Of a DNA stretch of 8,394 nt, positions 1-6,782 are shown piece by piece. The stretch's first letter is position 1. Every line of letters begins with the position of its first letter. The position numbers and the translations under genes are program-made. The notes under the pieces were generated by a model, which saw only the letters and a program-made list of their open reading frames with translations, was not told the DNA's origin and searched no databases. The DNA comes from Desulfuromonadales bacterium C00003107 (GTDB taxonomy: Bacteria > Desulfobacterota > Desulfuromonadia > Desulfuromonadales > Syntrophotaleaceae): positions 1 to 8,394 of the forward strand of contig MAXT01000400.1 of the NCBI GenBank assembly GCA_001751225.1, read 5' to 3'.

Positions 1-786
1 CCTGAGGGGGAGATCGGTTCAGATGTCGTAAAGGAGATTTCAGATGCGAGAGATGCGGTGATTGCGGCATTCAACGACTACGAGTTCAAACGCGGAATCG
101 ATTCCGCAATGAGTCTTGCGTCGTTCGGCAATTCCTATTTCCAGTCGAATGAACCGTGGAAGCTCGTGAAGACGGACAAAGCAGCCGCGGGGAATGTGGT
201 CAGGAACTGTCTTCAGATCGTAAAAGCGCTTGCAATCTTATTTGAGCCGGTGATCCCCACAATCGCAGGTGAGGCATGGAAACAGCTCGGAATGGAAACA
301 GAACTCGTCGATATGCATTATAACGAAGCAACTGATGAGATTGCGGCAGGACAGTCGCTTCCGACGCCTACCGTACTCTTCACAAAGATCGAGGACAAGA
401 CGATCAAGGAGATGGAGGCAATTCTTGATGAGCGGGTCCGAATGGCTACAAAGAAGAAGCACGTCACGTATGAGGAGTTTTCAGAGCTGGATATCCGCGT
501 CGGAACGATTCTGCAGGCGGAACCGATCAAGAAATCGAAGAAACTGCTAAAGCTCGCAGTCGATCTCGGCGAGGGCAGAAATCGGCAGATCGTCGCAGGG
601 ATTGCGGAGACGCACAAGCCGGACGATCTCATCGGGATGCGGATTGTGGTTCTCGCAAACATGCTGCCGGCAACGCTATTTGGCGTCAGATCAGAAGGCA
701 TGCTCCTTGCCGCTGATTCCGATTCGGATGGTGCGATCCTGCTTGTGCCGGAGCGCGAGGTTCCTGCAGGAACCGCTGTGCGGTGA
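1..786 (+). CDS. metG: Methionyl-tRNA synthetase, C-terminal part (5' end outside window)
   Basis: This frame is open from the first base to a TGA at 784-786, giving a 261-residue C-terminal fragment; the catalytic Rossmann domain (HIGH/KMSKS) lies to the left of the window. The enzyme charges tRNA-Met with methionine in the cytoplasm. Residues about 1-130 of the fragment look like the helical anticodon-binding domain, including the NEPWKL motif (residues 50-55), whose Trp matches the anticodon-reading Trp of MetRS. After a lysine-rich linker, residues about 156-261 form the EMAPII/Arc1p-like OB-fold tRNA-binding domain (FSELDIRVGTI, then QIVAGIAE, then LFGVRSEGMLLAA). This domain is fused to MetRS in many archaea and bacteria. 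A GTG at position 58 is an internal valine, not the real start. The gene converges on cheC2 and has no functional link to the chemotaxis operon. Confidence 0.95.
   Translation, partial: PEGEIGSDVVKEISDARDAVIAAFNDYEFKRGIDSAMSLASFGNSYFQSNEPWKLVKTDKAAAGNVVRNCLQIVKALAILFEPVIPTIAGEAWKQLGMETELVDMHYNEATDEIAAGQSLPTPTVLFTKIEDKTIKEMEAILDERVRMATKKKHVTYEEFSELDIRVGTILQAEPIKKSKKLLKLAVDLGEGRNRQIVAGIAETHKPDDLIGMRIVVLANMLPATLFGVRSEGMLLAADSDSDGAILLVPEREVPAGTAVR
759..774. repeat. 16-bp perfect palindrome at the metG/cheC2 convergent junction
   Basis: GGTTCCTGCAGGAACC is its own reverse complement and could fold as a 6-bp stem with a TGCA loop in RNA from either strand. It lies within the last codons of metG, about 27-42 bp past the cheC2 stop on the other strand. 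No T-run follows on either side, so a terminator role is only a possibility. Part of the palindrome is fixed by coding for VPAGT. Confidence 0.4.
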
Positions 787-800
787 TGATGCTACAGATA

Positions 801-1394
801 CTATAGACTCTTGAATAACAGCTCGATCTTGTCAGGATCCGGCAGCATCAGGATGTTGCAGTCGATGTCCTGATTCACGACATGCAGCGCGCTGTTGAAG
901 ACGATTGCAACATCGCTTGTCTGAGACCCGTCCATAGACTGATCGATCAGACTGCTCAGCGCGTCACACGCGATCGATGGCGGACTCTGCGTCAACACCA
1001 TGGATGTAGCCTCTGCCATCACATCGATGAACGGTGATGTCAGGATGTTTCCGATCTCAAGTATCGCAGACTCCTGCATCTCGGTTAAAACGCCTGTTGG
1101 CTCCTCCTCATCCATTCCCGCGAGCAGGATGTCAGCCATCTTGCGCGCGCTCTCAACCGAGAGAATCGTGAGCACTGTTCCGGCAATATCTCCGGAAAAT
1201 CCCACAGAAGCCCCAACAATCACACCATCAGGCAGTTCAAGGACCTCTGGAATGCTCTTGATCGTATCCACATGAACGGCTGAGACATCCATCTCAACTT
1301 CCATGCAAAGCATCTCAGAAAGCGACTCCATAACCATTGCTGCGCTGTTATCCCCCATCCCCTTCAATGTTTCAAGATTTTCAAGTTCGACCAT
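801..1394 (-). CDS. cheC: CheC-family CheY-P phosphatase, second paralogue
   Basis: This 197-residue protein has the CheC/CheX/FliY fold of two pseudo-symmetric halves. CheC removes phosphate from CheY-P and in CheD-containing systems also binds CheD. The second active site is intact: S109, E113 and N116 (within ESAILEIGN), with P139 at the conserved N-x22-P spacing. The first site is degenerate: the helix LKGMGDNSA has Gly12 and Asp15 where Glu and Asn are expected. The C-terminus (LMLPDPDKIELLF) is typical of CheC. The ATG at 1394 follows a GGAGTGA ribosome binding site (1398-1404) that overlaps the stop of cheC1, with a 3-nt gap, so coupled translation is likely. It ends in TAG, followed two codons later by a second in-frame TAG. 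It is the last gene of the operon and a tandem duplicate of its upstream neighbour. Confidence 0.9.
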   Translation of the reverse strand: MVELENLETLKGMGDNSAAMVMESLSEMLCMEVEMDVSAVHVDTIKSIPEVLELPDGVIVGASVGFSGDIAGTVLTILSVESARKMADILLAGMDEEEPTGVLTEMQESAILEIGNILTSPFIDVMAEATSMVLTQSPPSIACDALSSLIDQSMDGSQTSDVAIVFNSALHVVNQDIDCNILMLPDPDKIELLFKSL

Positions 1395-1397
1395 AAC

Positions 1398-2000
1398 TCA
1401 CTCCATACTATCAAACACTATCTGCATCTTGTCAGGATCGGGGAGCACCAGAATGTGGCAGTCGATGTCCTGGTCTGTTATGTGAATTGCGCTGTTAAAT
1501 ACCACAGCGAAATCCCCTTTCTCAGATGCTCTCGCAAGCGCTGCATCGATTACCGATGGAACATAATCGCACACGAACGCTGGCGGTGTCTGGGTGAGTG
1601 GCGTTTCGAACTCGTTTGCCCAGACATCGATGAACGATGATGTGATGATGTTTCCGATCTCCTCGACCGCTGACTGTTGCATCTCAGAGAGCACTTCTCC
1701 CTCGGTTGGCTCGTCACCCATGCCCGCAAGCATGATGTCGGCAAGCTTCTGAGCAGACGGGATCGAGAGCAGTGTCAGAACCGATCCAGGAAGTTCACCA
1801 GTGAAGCGCACAAAGAGCCCGATCATGGCGTCCTCGGTTATGCCGATTGTTGCAGGAATCTGTTCAATCTCGGTCAGGTTGACGGCAGAGACCTCCATTA
1901 CAACCTCCATTGACGTCATCTCGGCAAGCGATTCGACCGCCATCTCCGCGCTCTGATCCCCGAGCCTCTTCAGCTCTCTGAGGGTTTCCATTCCGATCAT
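1398..2000 (-). CDS. cheC: CheC-family CheY-P phosphatase, first paralogue
   Basis: This 200-residue CheC homologue aligns along its whole length with the following gene (roughly half the residues identical by eye). The second phosphatase site is complete: S110, E114, N117 (QQSAVEEIGN) and P140 at N-x22-P spacing. The first site is lost: LKRLGDQSA carries Arg12 and Asp15 in place of the catalytic Glu and Asn. The expected role is to dephosphorylate CheY-P and take part in CheC-CheD adaptation. The start used is the ATG at 2000, 2 nt after the cheY stop; an in-frame ATG three codons later (1991) is also possible, since neither has a strong ribosome binding site. It ends in TGA. The two paralogues may have different partners (CheD versus CheF/CheY), but the sequence does not show which. 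Confidence 0.9.
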   Translation of the reverse strand: MIGMETLRELKRLGDQSAEMAVESLAEMTSMEVVMEVSAVNLTEIEQIPATIGITEDAMIGLFVRFTGELPGSVLTLLSIPSAQKLADIMLAGMGDEPTEGEVLSEMQQSAVEEIGNIITSSFIDVWANEFETPLTQTPPAFVCDYVPSVIDAALARASEKGDFAVVFNSAIHITDQDIDCHILVLPDPDKMQIVFDSME

Positions 2001-2002
2001 GA

Positions 2003-2350
2003 TTATTGACCCAGTAAACTCTCGACTTCCTTTAAGACACTCGGTCCCTGAAATGGCTTTGTGATATACCCTTTGGCACCGGCTTTGATTGCAGCCTTCA
2101 CCTTCTCATCCTGCCCAACAGACGTGCACATGATGACCTTTGCATCAGGGTGCTTGCCAACGATGTTGCTCGTTGCAAGTATTCCGTCCATGTGTGGCAT
2201 CACGATATCCATCAGCACAATGTCCGGAGACAATTGCTCATACATATCGATTGCCTCCACCCCATTCTCTGCTTCTCCCACGATGTTATGCGTACTCGCC
2301 AGAACTTTCTTCAAGAGAGCCCGCATGAACTTCGAGTCGTCCACAAGCAT
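2003..2350 (-). CDS. cheY: Chemotaxis response regulator CheY
   Basis: This is a single receiver domain that accepts phosphate from CheA and signals to the archaellum switch, in archaea through CheF. From the only nearby ATG (2350) it is 115 residues. The acidic pair is D4/D5 (LVDDS), the phospho-acceptor is D48 in IVLMDIVMP, the switch Thr is T76 in MCTS, and the conserved Lys is K98 in TKPF. No output domain follows. The start is odd. The ATG leaves strand beta-1 about four residues short of the family norm and lies 19 nt from a strong ribosome binding site. An ATC at 2360-2362 sits 7 nt from that site and would give a typical N-terminus (M/I-ANIMLVDDS). The frame is also continuous with cheF apart from its TAG. 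The true N-terminus is therefore uncertain, but the gene identity is not. Confidence 0.93.
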   Translation of the reverse strand: MLVDDSKFMRALLKKVLASTHNIVGEAENGVEAIDMYEQLSPDIVLMDIVMPHMDGILATSNIVGKHPDAKVIMCTSVGQDEKVKAAIKAGAKGYITKPFQGPSVLKEVESLLGQ

Positions 2351-2367
2351 TATGTTTGCGATACTAA

Positions 2368-2376
2368 CCCCTCCTT
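2368..2376 (-). promoter_or_regulatory. Strong ribosome binding site of cheY
   Basis: The - strand reads AAGGAGGGG here, the best Shine-Dalgarno match in the operon. Its AGGAGG core (2370-2375) is 7 nt upstream of an ATC codon (2360-2362) and 19 nt upstream of the nearest ATG (2348-2350). The position argues that translation begins near the ATC rather than at the ATG. Confidence 0.7.
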
Positions 2377-2383
2377 TGGTTCC

Positions 2384-3307
2384 CTACATCTGCATTTTCT
2401 TGTTCACTATATTTCTACCTTTCGCTGTCAGTTTGACATCCTTCCTGAGGCGAACCAGTTCCACGAGACCATACGAGATCAATTTGTCGTAGATCTCCTC
2501 GACCTGATCCACATCTGCGCCGTCCATGAAGGTGGGCACCTCGAGCGCGGATACGCCGGAATATAGTGCGACCAGTATCTCATCCTCGAGTCCCTCGAGC
2601 GCGGCGTCACCGCCACCCCCTCCGCCCGCCTCACCGTCTTCATGTTTGGATATTACACCCTGTTCCTTCAGGTGATCGTTGATGTATTCGATGAGCGAAT
2701 TCTGAATTCCTGCGAGTATGAAAGTATTATAGACGTTGTCAGCACCGGAATGTTTTATATTTGCAATCGTCTGCGGCTTTCCATTGATCTTCTGGTTCTC
2801 GGTCTGGATCATCTCGATCTCGCCCATGGCAATCTCGACATTTCCTGACTTGCGCTGGACAACGAGTTTGTCGGCTGCGCCGCCTGGCGTCCACACGACG
2901 TTTAAGATGCCCTGCTCCCACGAGACCTTATCCTGGATTGCACCCCCGATTTTCGCCGGATGGAGTATGTATACTGGTTTTTTGTTGAGTTGCAGAAACA
3001 TTATGTATTTTTTCAGCTTCTTGAGCTGCGCAGACTGTCCGGTGATCGCGACAGTCATCTCCTTGCCCCCGACAACGTATGCAATCGAGAGATAGTCCGA
3101 AACATTGCCCATCAGTTTCTTTGAGACTTCTCTTCCGAGACTGGCAATCGATGCTAAGGGAACGCCCTTCTTCTCGTTGCCGTACATGAGCCAGATTCCG
3201 CCGTAGGTCAGCACAACCTTACATGGTACCCAGTTCGCTCGTGCGGCGTAGGTATCCACGAAGAAAAGCTTCCCCTCCAGCCACGTGACAACCTTTTCCT
3301 GTGCCAT
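2384..3307 (-). CDS. cheF: Archaeal taxis protein CheF (former DUF439)
   Basis: This 307-residue protein has the architecture of CheF, found only in archaea and shown in haloarchaea to link CheY (and CheC/CheD) to the archaellum proteins. Residues about 1-215 form the N-terminal CheF region. Residues about 221-240 are an acidic, glycine-rich hinge including six glycines in a row (228-233). Residues about 241-307 look like a winged helix (EILVALYSGVSALEVP, later LVELVRLRKDVKLTAKGRNI), which is characteristic of the family. The ATG at 3307 follows the cheR stop by 4 nt and has no clear ribosome binding site, so translational coupling is likely. The stop is TAG (2384-2386) and the downstream cheY is in the same frame. 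CheF is the strongest single marker that the operon is archaeal. Confidence 0.92.
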   Translation of the reverse strand: MAQEKVVTWLEGKLFFVDTYAARANWVPCKVVLTYGGIWLMYGNEKKGVPLASIASLGREVSKKLMGNVSDYLSIAYVVGGKEMTVAITGQSAQLKKLKKYIMFLQLNKKPVYILHPAKIGGAIQDKVSWEQGILNVVWTPGGAADKLVVQRKSGNVEIAMGEIEMIQTENQKINGKPQTIANIKHSGADNVYNTFILAGIQNSLIEYINDHLKEQGVISKHEDGEAGGGGGGDAALEGLEDEILVALYSGVSALEVPTFMDGADVDQVEEIYDKLISYGLVELVRLRKDVKLTAKGRNIVNKKMQM

Positions 3308-3311
3308 AATA

Positions 3312-4109
3312 TTACTTCTGGTAGATTCGTTCTTTATTATTCACTGGTGTAAATTTGTCTCTTGCTTCGCCGACCAGTGTCTCGGTCTTCCCCATGACAA
3401 AATAACCGCCTTCATTCAATGATCTGTAGAAGTTCATGAAGAGCTTCTCCTGCAGCTCTCGTGAGAAGTATATCACAACGTTTCTGCAGAATATCATATC
3501 CATCATCGGAAGCGGTCGCTCGTTGATCAGATCGTTTCTCTTGAACGTGACCATCTTTTTGGTTGCGTTAGTCACCTGATAGCCGCCGTCAACTTCGTTG
3601 AAATACTTCTGCATGTATGGTTTCGCAACCCCCTTCAGAAGATCGGGGTTGTATATCCCGTCCCTGCCCCTCTTCAAGGAACCGTCATCGATATCGGTTG
3701 CATAGATACTGACTTTGAAACTATTGGTCTCTGTTCCAAGGATGTTATCTGAGAGCATCGCTATCGTGTACGCCTCTGACCCATTCGAACAGCCCGCACT
3801 CCAGATGCGCATGGAATTCCGATGATTCTCCTGTTTTGCCTTGATCGCGAGTTTTAGAACGCGTTTCACCTCCTCAAAGACGCTTGTGTCCCTGAAGAAC
3901 TCGGTGACGTTCACTGTCAGGACGTTCAACAGGATTGGGTATTCCTCCGGATCCATGTCAAGCAGCTTCATATACTCACGATACGATTTCGTAGTCGTGG
4001 CGCGCATCCTGATCGCAAATCTCCGCTTCAGATACGGATCCTTGTACTGGGCGCAACTGAAGTTCTTGTCCTTTGATATCTTCTTCTTCAATTCCTCGAA
4101 TTCATCCAT
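3312..4109 (-). CDS. cheR: Chemotaxis protein methyltransferase CheR
   Basis: CheR uses S-adenosylmethionine to methylate glutamates of chemoreceptors and acts against CheB in adaptation. The 265-residue length is normal. Residues about 1-75 are the N-terminal helical CheR domain. The methyltransferase domain follows, with VTEFFRD at 68-73, the SAM-binding loop IWSAGCSNGSEAYTIAM at 102-118, ATDID at 137-141 and FCRNVVIYF at 207-215. The loop has SNGSEAYT where many bacterial CheRs have STGEEPYS. The ATG at 4109 lies 1 nt after the cheD stop. No C-terminal TPR domain is present. Confidence 0.95.
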   Translation of the reverse strand: MDEFEELKKKISKDKNFSCAQYKDPYLKRRFAIRMRATTTKSYREYMKLLDMDPEEYPILLNVLTVNVTEFFRDTSVFEEVKRVLKLAIKAKQENHRNSMRIWSAGCSNGSEAYTIAMLSDNILGTETNSFKVSIYATDIDDGSLKRGRDGIYNPDLLKGVAKPYMQKYFNEVDGGYQVTNATKKMVTFKRNDLINERPLPMMDMIFCRNVVIYFSRELQEKLFMNFYRSLNEGGYFVMGKTETLVGEARDKFTPVNNKERIYQK

Positions 4110-4110
4110 C

Positions 4111-4605
4111 TTAGATCACCTTTGATCCCTTTGCAATCGTCTTTATGACATAACTCCCGTCTTTGGTGTGCAGTTCCACGGTTCTGCCGTAGTCCTTCCC
4201 CGTGTCCGATGATAGTAGTTTTATCCCCTCCTGTGTGAGTTTCTCCTTGACAGCGGCGGCGTTGTTCTCGCCGATCTTAAGAAATGAACTGGTCTCCTTC
4301 GCACAGGAGAACATGTGTGCGCCTCCTGCGATCTTGGCTGTTATGCGCCTCTTCACCGCACTCATCGTAATCATCTTCCTGAGAGTCATCTCAATTCCGG
4401 TATCCGCATACTTCATCGGATTGCTGCCGTTGTCACCAGTGGTCCGTTTGCTGGTCGGGAGCATGATATGTGCAAGCCCGCCGACCTTCACCACCGGATC
4501 GTACAGTGCGATTCCTATGCATGATCCAAGCCCTATCGTGATCAGTACCGCCGGGTCGCGGGCTACTTTCAGGTCAGCCATTGCAACCTTGACGAGCTCA
4601 GGCAT
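4111..4605 (-). CDS. cheD: Chemoreceptor glutamine deamidase CheD
   Basis: CheD converts specific receptor glutamines to glutamates and, in CheC-containing systems, binds CheC and stimulates its phosphatase activity. The 164-residue length is typical. The catalytic residues are present with family spacing: T23, C29 (ITIGLGSCIGIALYD) and H46 (GGLAHIMLP), that is 6 and 17 residues apart as in characterised CheD. The conserved KIAGGAHMF segment and the GENN segment are also present. The ATG at 4605 is 3 nt after the cheA stop, with GGTG (4612-4615) as a ribosome binding site inside the end of cheA. Confidence 0.95.
   Translation of the reverse strand: MPELVKVAMADLKVARDPAVLITIGLGSCIGIALYDPVVKVGGLAHIMLPTSKRTTGDNGSNPMKYADTGIEMTLRKMITMSAVKRRITAKIAGGAHMFSCAKETSSFLKIGENNAAAVKEKLTQEGIKLLSSDTGKDYGRTVELHTKDGSYVIKTIAKGSKVI
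4114..4120 (-). promoter_or_regulatory. Ribosome binding site of cheR
   Basis: The - strand reads GGTGATC, a full match to the core complementary to the 3' end of archaeal 16S rRNA. It lies inside the last codons of cheD, 4 nt before the ATG of cheR, and supports the 4109 start. Confidence 0.65.
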
Positions 4606-4608
4606 CGC

Positions 4609-6741
4609 TCACACCATCGAGGCAACATCCAGAATCATGATCACTCGTCCGTCACCGAGGATGGTTGCGCCTGCGAATCCCTTAATTCCTGCCAGCACAC
4701 CATCGAGCGATTTGATTGCGATCTCCTGTTGTCCGATCAGCGAATCCACGACCAGCCCGACGTGCTGCCCTCCGCGATCGACCACCACCGCAACGACCTC
4801 GTCGTGCCCGTTCTCGGAATAGACTCCGAAGAGGTCATGCACCCAGACAAGTGGAAGCACGTTCCCTCTGAGCGTTGTTAGTTTCTGTGTACCCATCGTC
4901 CGGATCGTATCCGGCATAACCGAGATCGTCTCAAGGACACTACTGATCGGAACTGCATAGACTGTGCCGCCGACCTCAACAAGCAGCGTCTGGATGATCG
5001 CCATTGTGAGTGGCAACTGCAACGTGACCGTGGTTCCGATACCAAGGTCTGATTTGATGTTAACAGTGCCGCCGAGTGCTTCGATACTCGTCTTCACAAC
5101 ATCCATGCCAACACCCCTTCCCGAGATATCGGTTATGGTCTCTGCTGTAGAGAACCCTGGTGCAAAGATCAGCAGGAGTGCGTTCTCATCACTCATCGCA
5201 TCGGCTTCTTCCTGGCTTATGACGCCTTTCTCAATTGCTTTCGCACGCAGCTTGTCAGGATCCATTCCGAAACCGTCATCAGCAACCTCTATCTCTACAT
5301 GGTTCTTCTGCCTGCGCGCTGCCAGCATGATCGTACCCTTCCCAGTCTTTCCCGCACCCGTCCGCACTTCAGGCGGTTCGATGCCATGGTCGACGCAGTT
5401 TCTGAGCAGGTGAACGAGCGGCTCTCCGACCTCGTCTAACACGGTCCGGTCGAGTTCAATCTCTTTTCCTATGACAACCAGATCAACATCCTTACCATTC
5501 TTCTTGGCAAGGTCGCGAATCATTCTTGGGAACCGGTTGAAGACCTGAGCAACCGCCACCATGCGCATCTGCATGACCTCATCGCGCAGATCGTTTGTCA
5601 GCCTGTCGATATTCGACACCGTTTCATCCAGTTCCTTGATCTGGTGTGTCGACTGAATCTGCAGAAGCCGGATCTTGTTGATGACGAGTTCACCCACCAT
5701 GTTGACAAGCGCATCCAGTTTCTCGATGTTGACCCGCACACTCTGCACGCTTCTTACGACCTCTGGCTTCTTTGCGGATGCTGCTGTTGGTGGTGGCGGA
5801 GCCGCGACTTCCGCAGGCTCAGCGGAGGCGATCTCCTCGGATGGTTCAGTTTCACCGGCTGCATCAGTTACATCAGTTGCATCAGATATGGTTGCATCAG
5901 CCGCAGGCTGCGGATCCGGTTCCCGTGCGAGTACACCAACCTGCTCGACCTCGTTCACACGTTCGACTGCTTCTTTTACCATATCACCAGTCTCGCTCGT
6001 GCCGATGATCACATCGAAGCCGCAACCGAACTCACCATCCTCGATACCTTCCGCATCAGGCGTTGTTGCAAGAATATCGGCATGTTCGCTTATCGCCTTC
6101 AAGACCATCACCGCACGAACCGACTTAAGTGCGCACGTATCTTCAAGTGTAACACCCAGTTTGTATACCGAGATGCCGCGGTTCGCTGCATCGGATGCAG
6201 CGTCCATCTCACCCTCTGTGAACGCTGTGACCTGAACACCTGGTGCTTGCGGGCTTTCGGGTTCCTGCGGAACCTGTGCCTCTGCCCCAGCCTCGTCGGA
6301 AATGGTCTCTACAGTCTCTGCAACATCGGCAGCTTCGGTGGCTTCTGTGCCTTTCTCCGCACCTTCAGCCAACAGAGACTCCAGCCGGCTCGCCAGTTCG
6401 GAGACATCAACATCACTCACTTCATCGGAATCGATCGCATCGACCATGATCTCGAGCGTATCAAAGCAATCGAAGAGTGCATCCATCGTCGCTGATGTCG
6501 CCTCAGCCACACCCTGGCGGATCGCATCGAGCACGTTCTCCATCCGGTGTGTGAGCGTGTTCACGTTCGTGTAACCCATCGTCGCGGATGAACCTTTCAG
6601 CGTATGCGCTGCTCGAAAAATATTATTCAGAAGATCTGTGTTGGACTGGTCGTGCTCTAAATCGAGGAGCGACTGATTCAATATCTCGAGATGTTCTCTT
6701 GCCTCATTTACGAACTCCCCCTTATATTCGGACATATCCAT
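4609..6741 (-). CDS. cheA: Chemotaxis histidine kinase CheA
   Basis: CheA autophosphorylates in receptor arrays and passes phosphate to CheY and CheB. From the ATG at 6741 it is 710 residues with all five domains. P1/Hpt is residues 1-105, with the phospho-histidine H46 in AAHTLKGSS. P2, which binds the regulators, is about 188-268. P3 dimerisation is about 333-393 (VNIEKLDALVNMVGELV). The P4 ATPase is about 395-580, with the N box LVHLLRNCVDHGIE, the G1 box DDGFGM (488-493) and the G2 box GRGVGMD (541-547). P5, which is CheW-like, is about 581-710. Linkers on both sides of P2 are rich in Ala, Glu, Asp and Pro. A TTG five codons upstream (6756) is possible, but the ATG is better placed: a G-rich stretch TTGGGGGT (6749-6756) lies 7 nt before it. 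No receiver domain is fused. Confidence 0.95.
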   Translation of the reverse strand: MDMSEYKGEFVNEAREHLEILNQSLLDLEHDQSNTDLLNNIFRAAHTLKGSSATMGYTNVNTLTHRMENVLDAIRQGVAEATSATMDALFDCFDTLEIMVDAIDSDEVSDVDVSELASRLESLLAEGAEKGTEATEAADVAETVETISDEAGAEAQVPQEPESPQAPGVQVTAFTEGEMDAASDAANRGISVYKLGVTLEDTCALKSVRAVMVLKAISEHADILATTPDAEGIEDGEFGCGFDVIIGTSETGDMVKEAVERVNEVEQVGVLAREPDPQPAADATISDATDVTDAAGETEPSEEIASAEPAEVAAPPPPTAASAKKPEVVRSVQSVRVNIEKLDALVNMVGELVINKIRLLQIQSTHQIKELDETVSNIDRLTNDLRDEVMQMRMVAVAQVFNRFPRMIRDLAKKNGKDVDLVVIGKEIELDRTVLDEVGEPLVHLLRNCVDHGIEPPEVRTGAGKTGKGTIMLAARRQKNHVEIEVADDGFGMDPDKLRAKAIEKGVISQEEADAMSDENALLLIFAPGFSTAETITDISGRGVGMDVVKTSIEALGGTVNIKSDLGIGTTVTLQLPLTMAIIQTLLVEVGGTVYAVPISSVLETISVMPDTIRTMGTQKLTTLRGNVLPLVWVHDLFGVYSENGHDEVVAVVVDRGGQHVGLVVDSLIGQQEIAIKSLDGVLAGIKGFAGATILGDGRVIMILDVASMV

Positions 6742-6773
6742 TGTAATTACCCCCAATCAATATTCTCAATCGA

Positions 6774-6782
6774 ATTATATTA
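6774..6782 (-). promoter_or_regulatory. Possible internal TATA element before cheA
   Basis: The - strand reads TTAATATAA overlapping the cheB stop codon, about 33-41 nt upstream of the cheA ATG. An archaeal TATA box here would start transcription near 6750, giving a very short leader for cheA. AT-rich gaps often look like this, so the call is weak. Confidence 0.22.

Noticed and set aside
318..701. 127-codon - strand open frame opposite metG
   Set aside because: The + strand frame encodes clear MetRS domains; the opposite frame has no family features.
5675..6235. Long + strand open frames opposite cheA
   Set aside because: They are shadows of the cheA coding frame, made of Ser/Ala-rich translation opposite the Ala/Glu-rich linkers.
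6739..6756. TTG at 6756 as the cheA start
   Set aside because: The ATG at 6741 has a G-rich ribosome binding site at normal spacing, and the five extra residues are not typical of CheA. The TTG lies inside that site.
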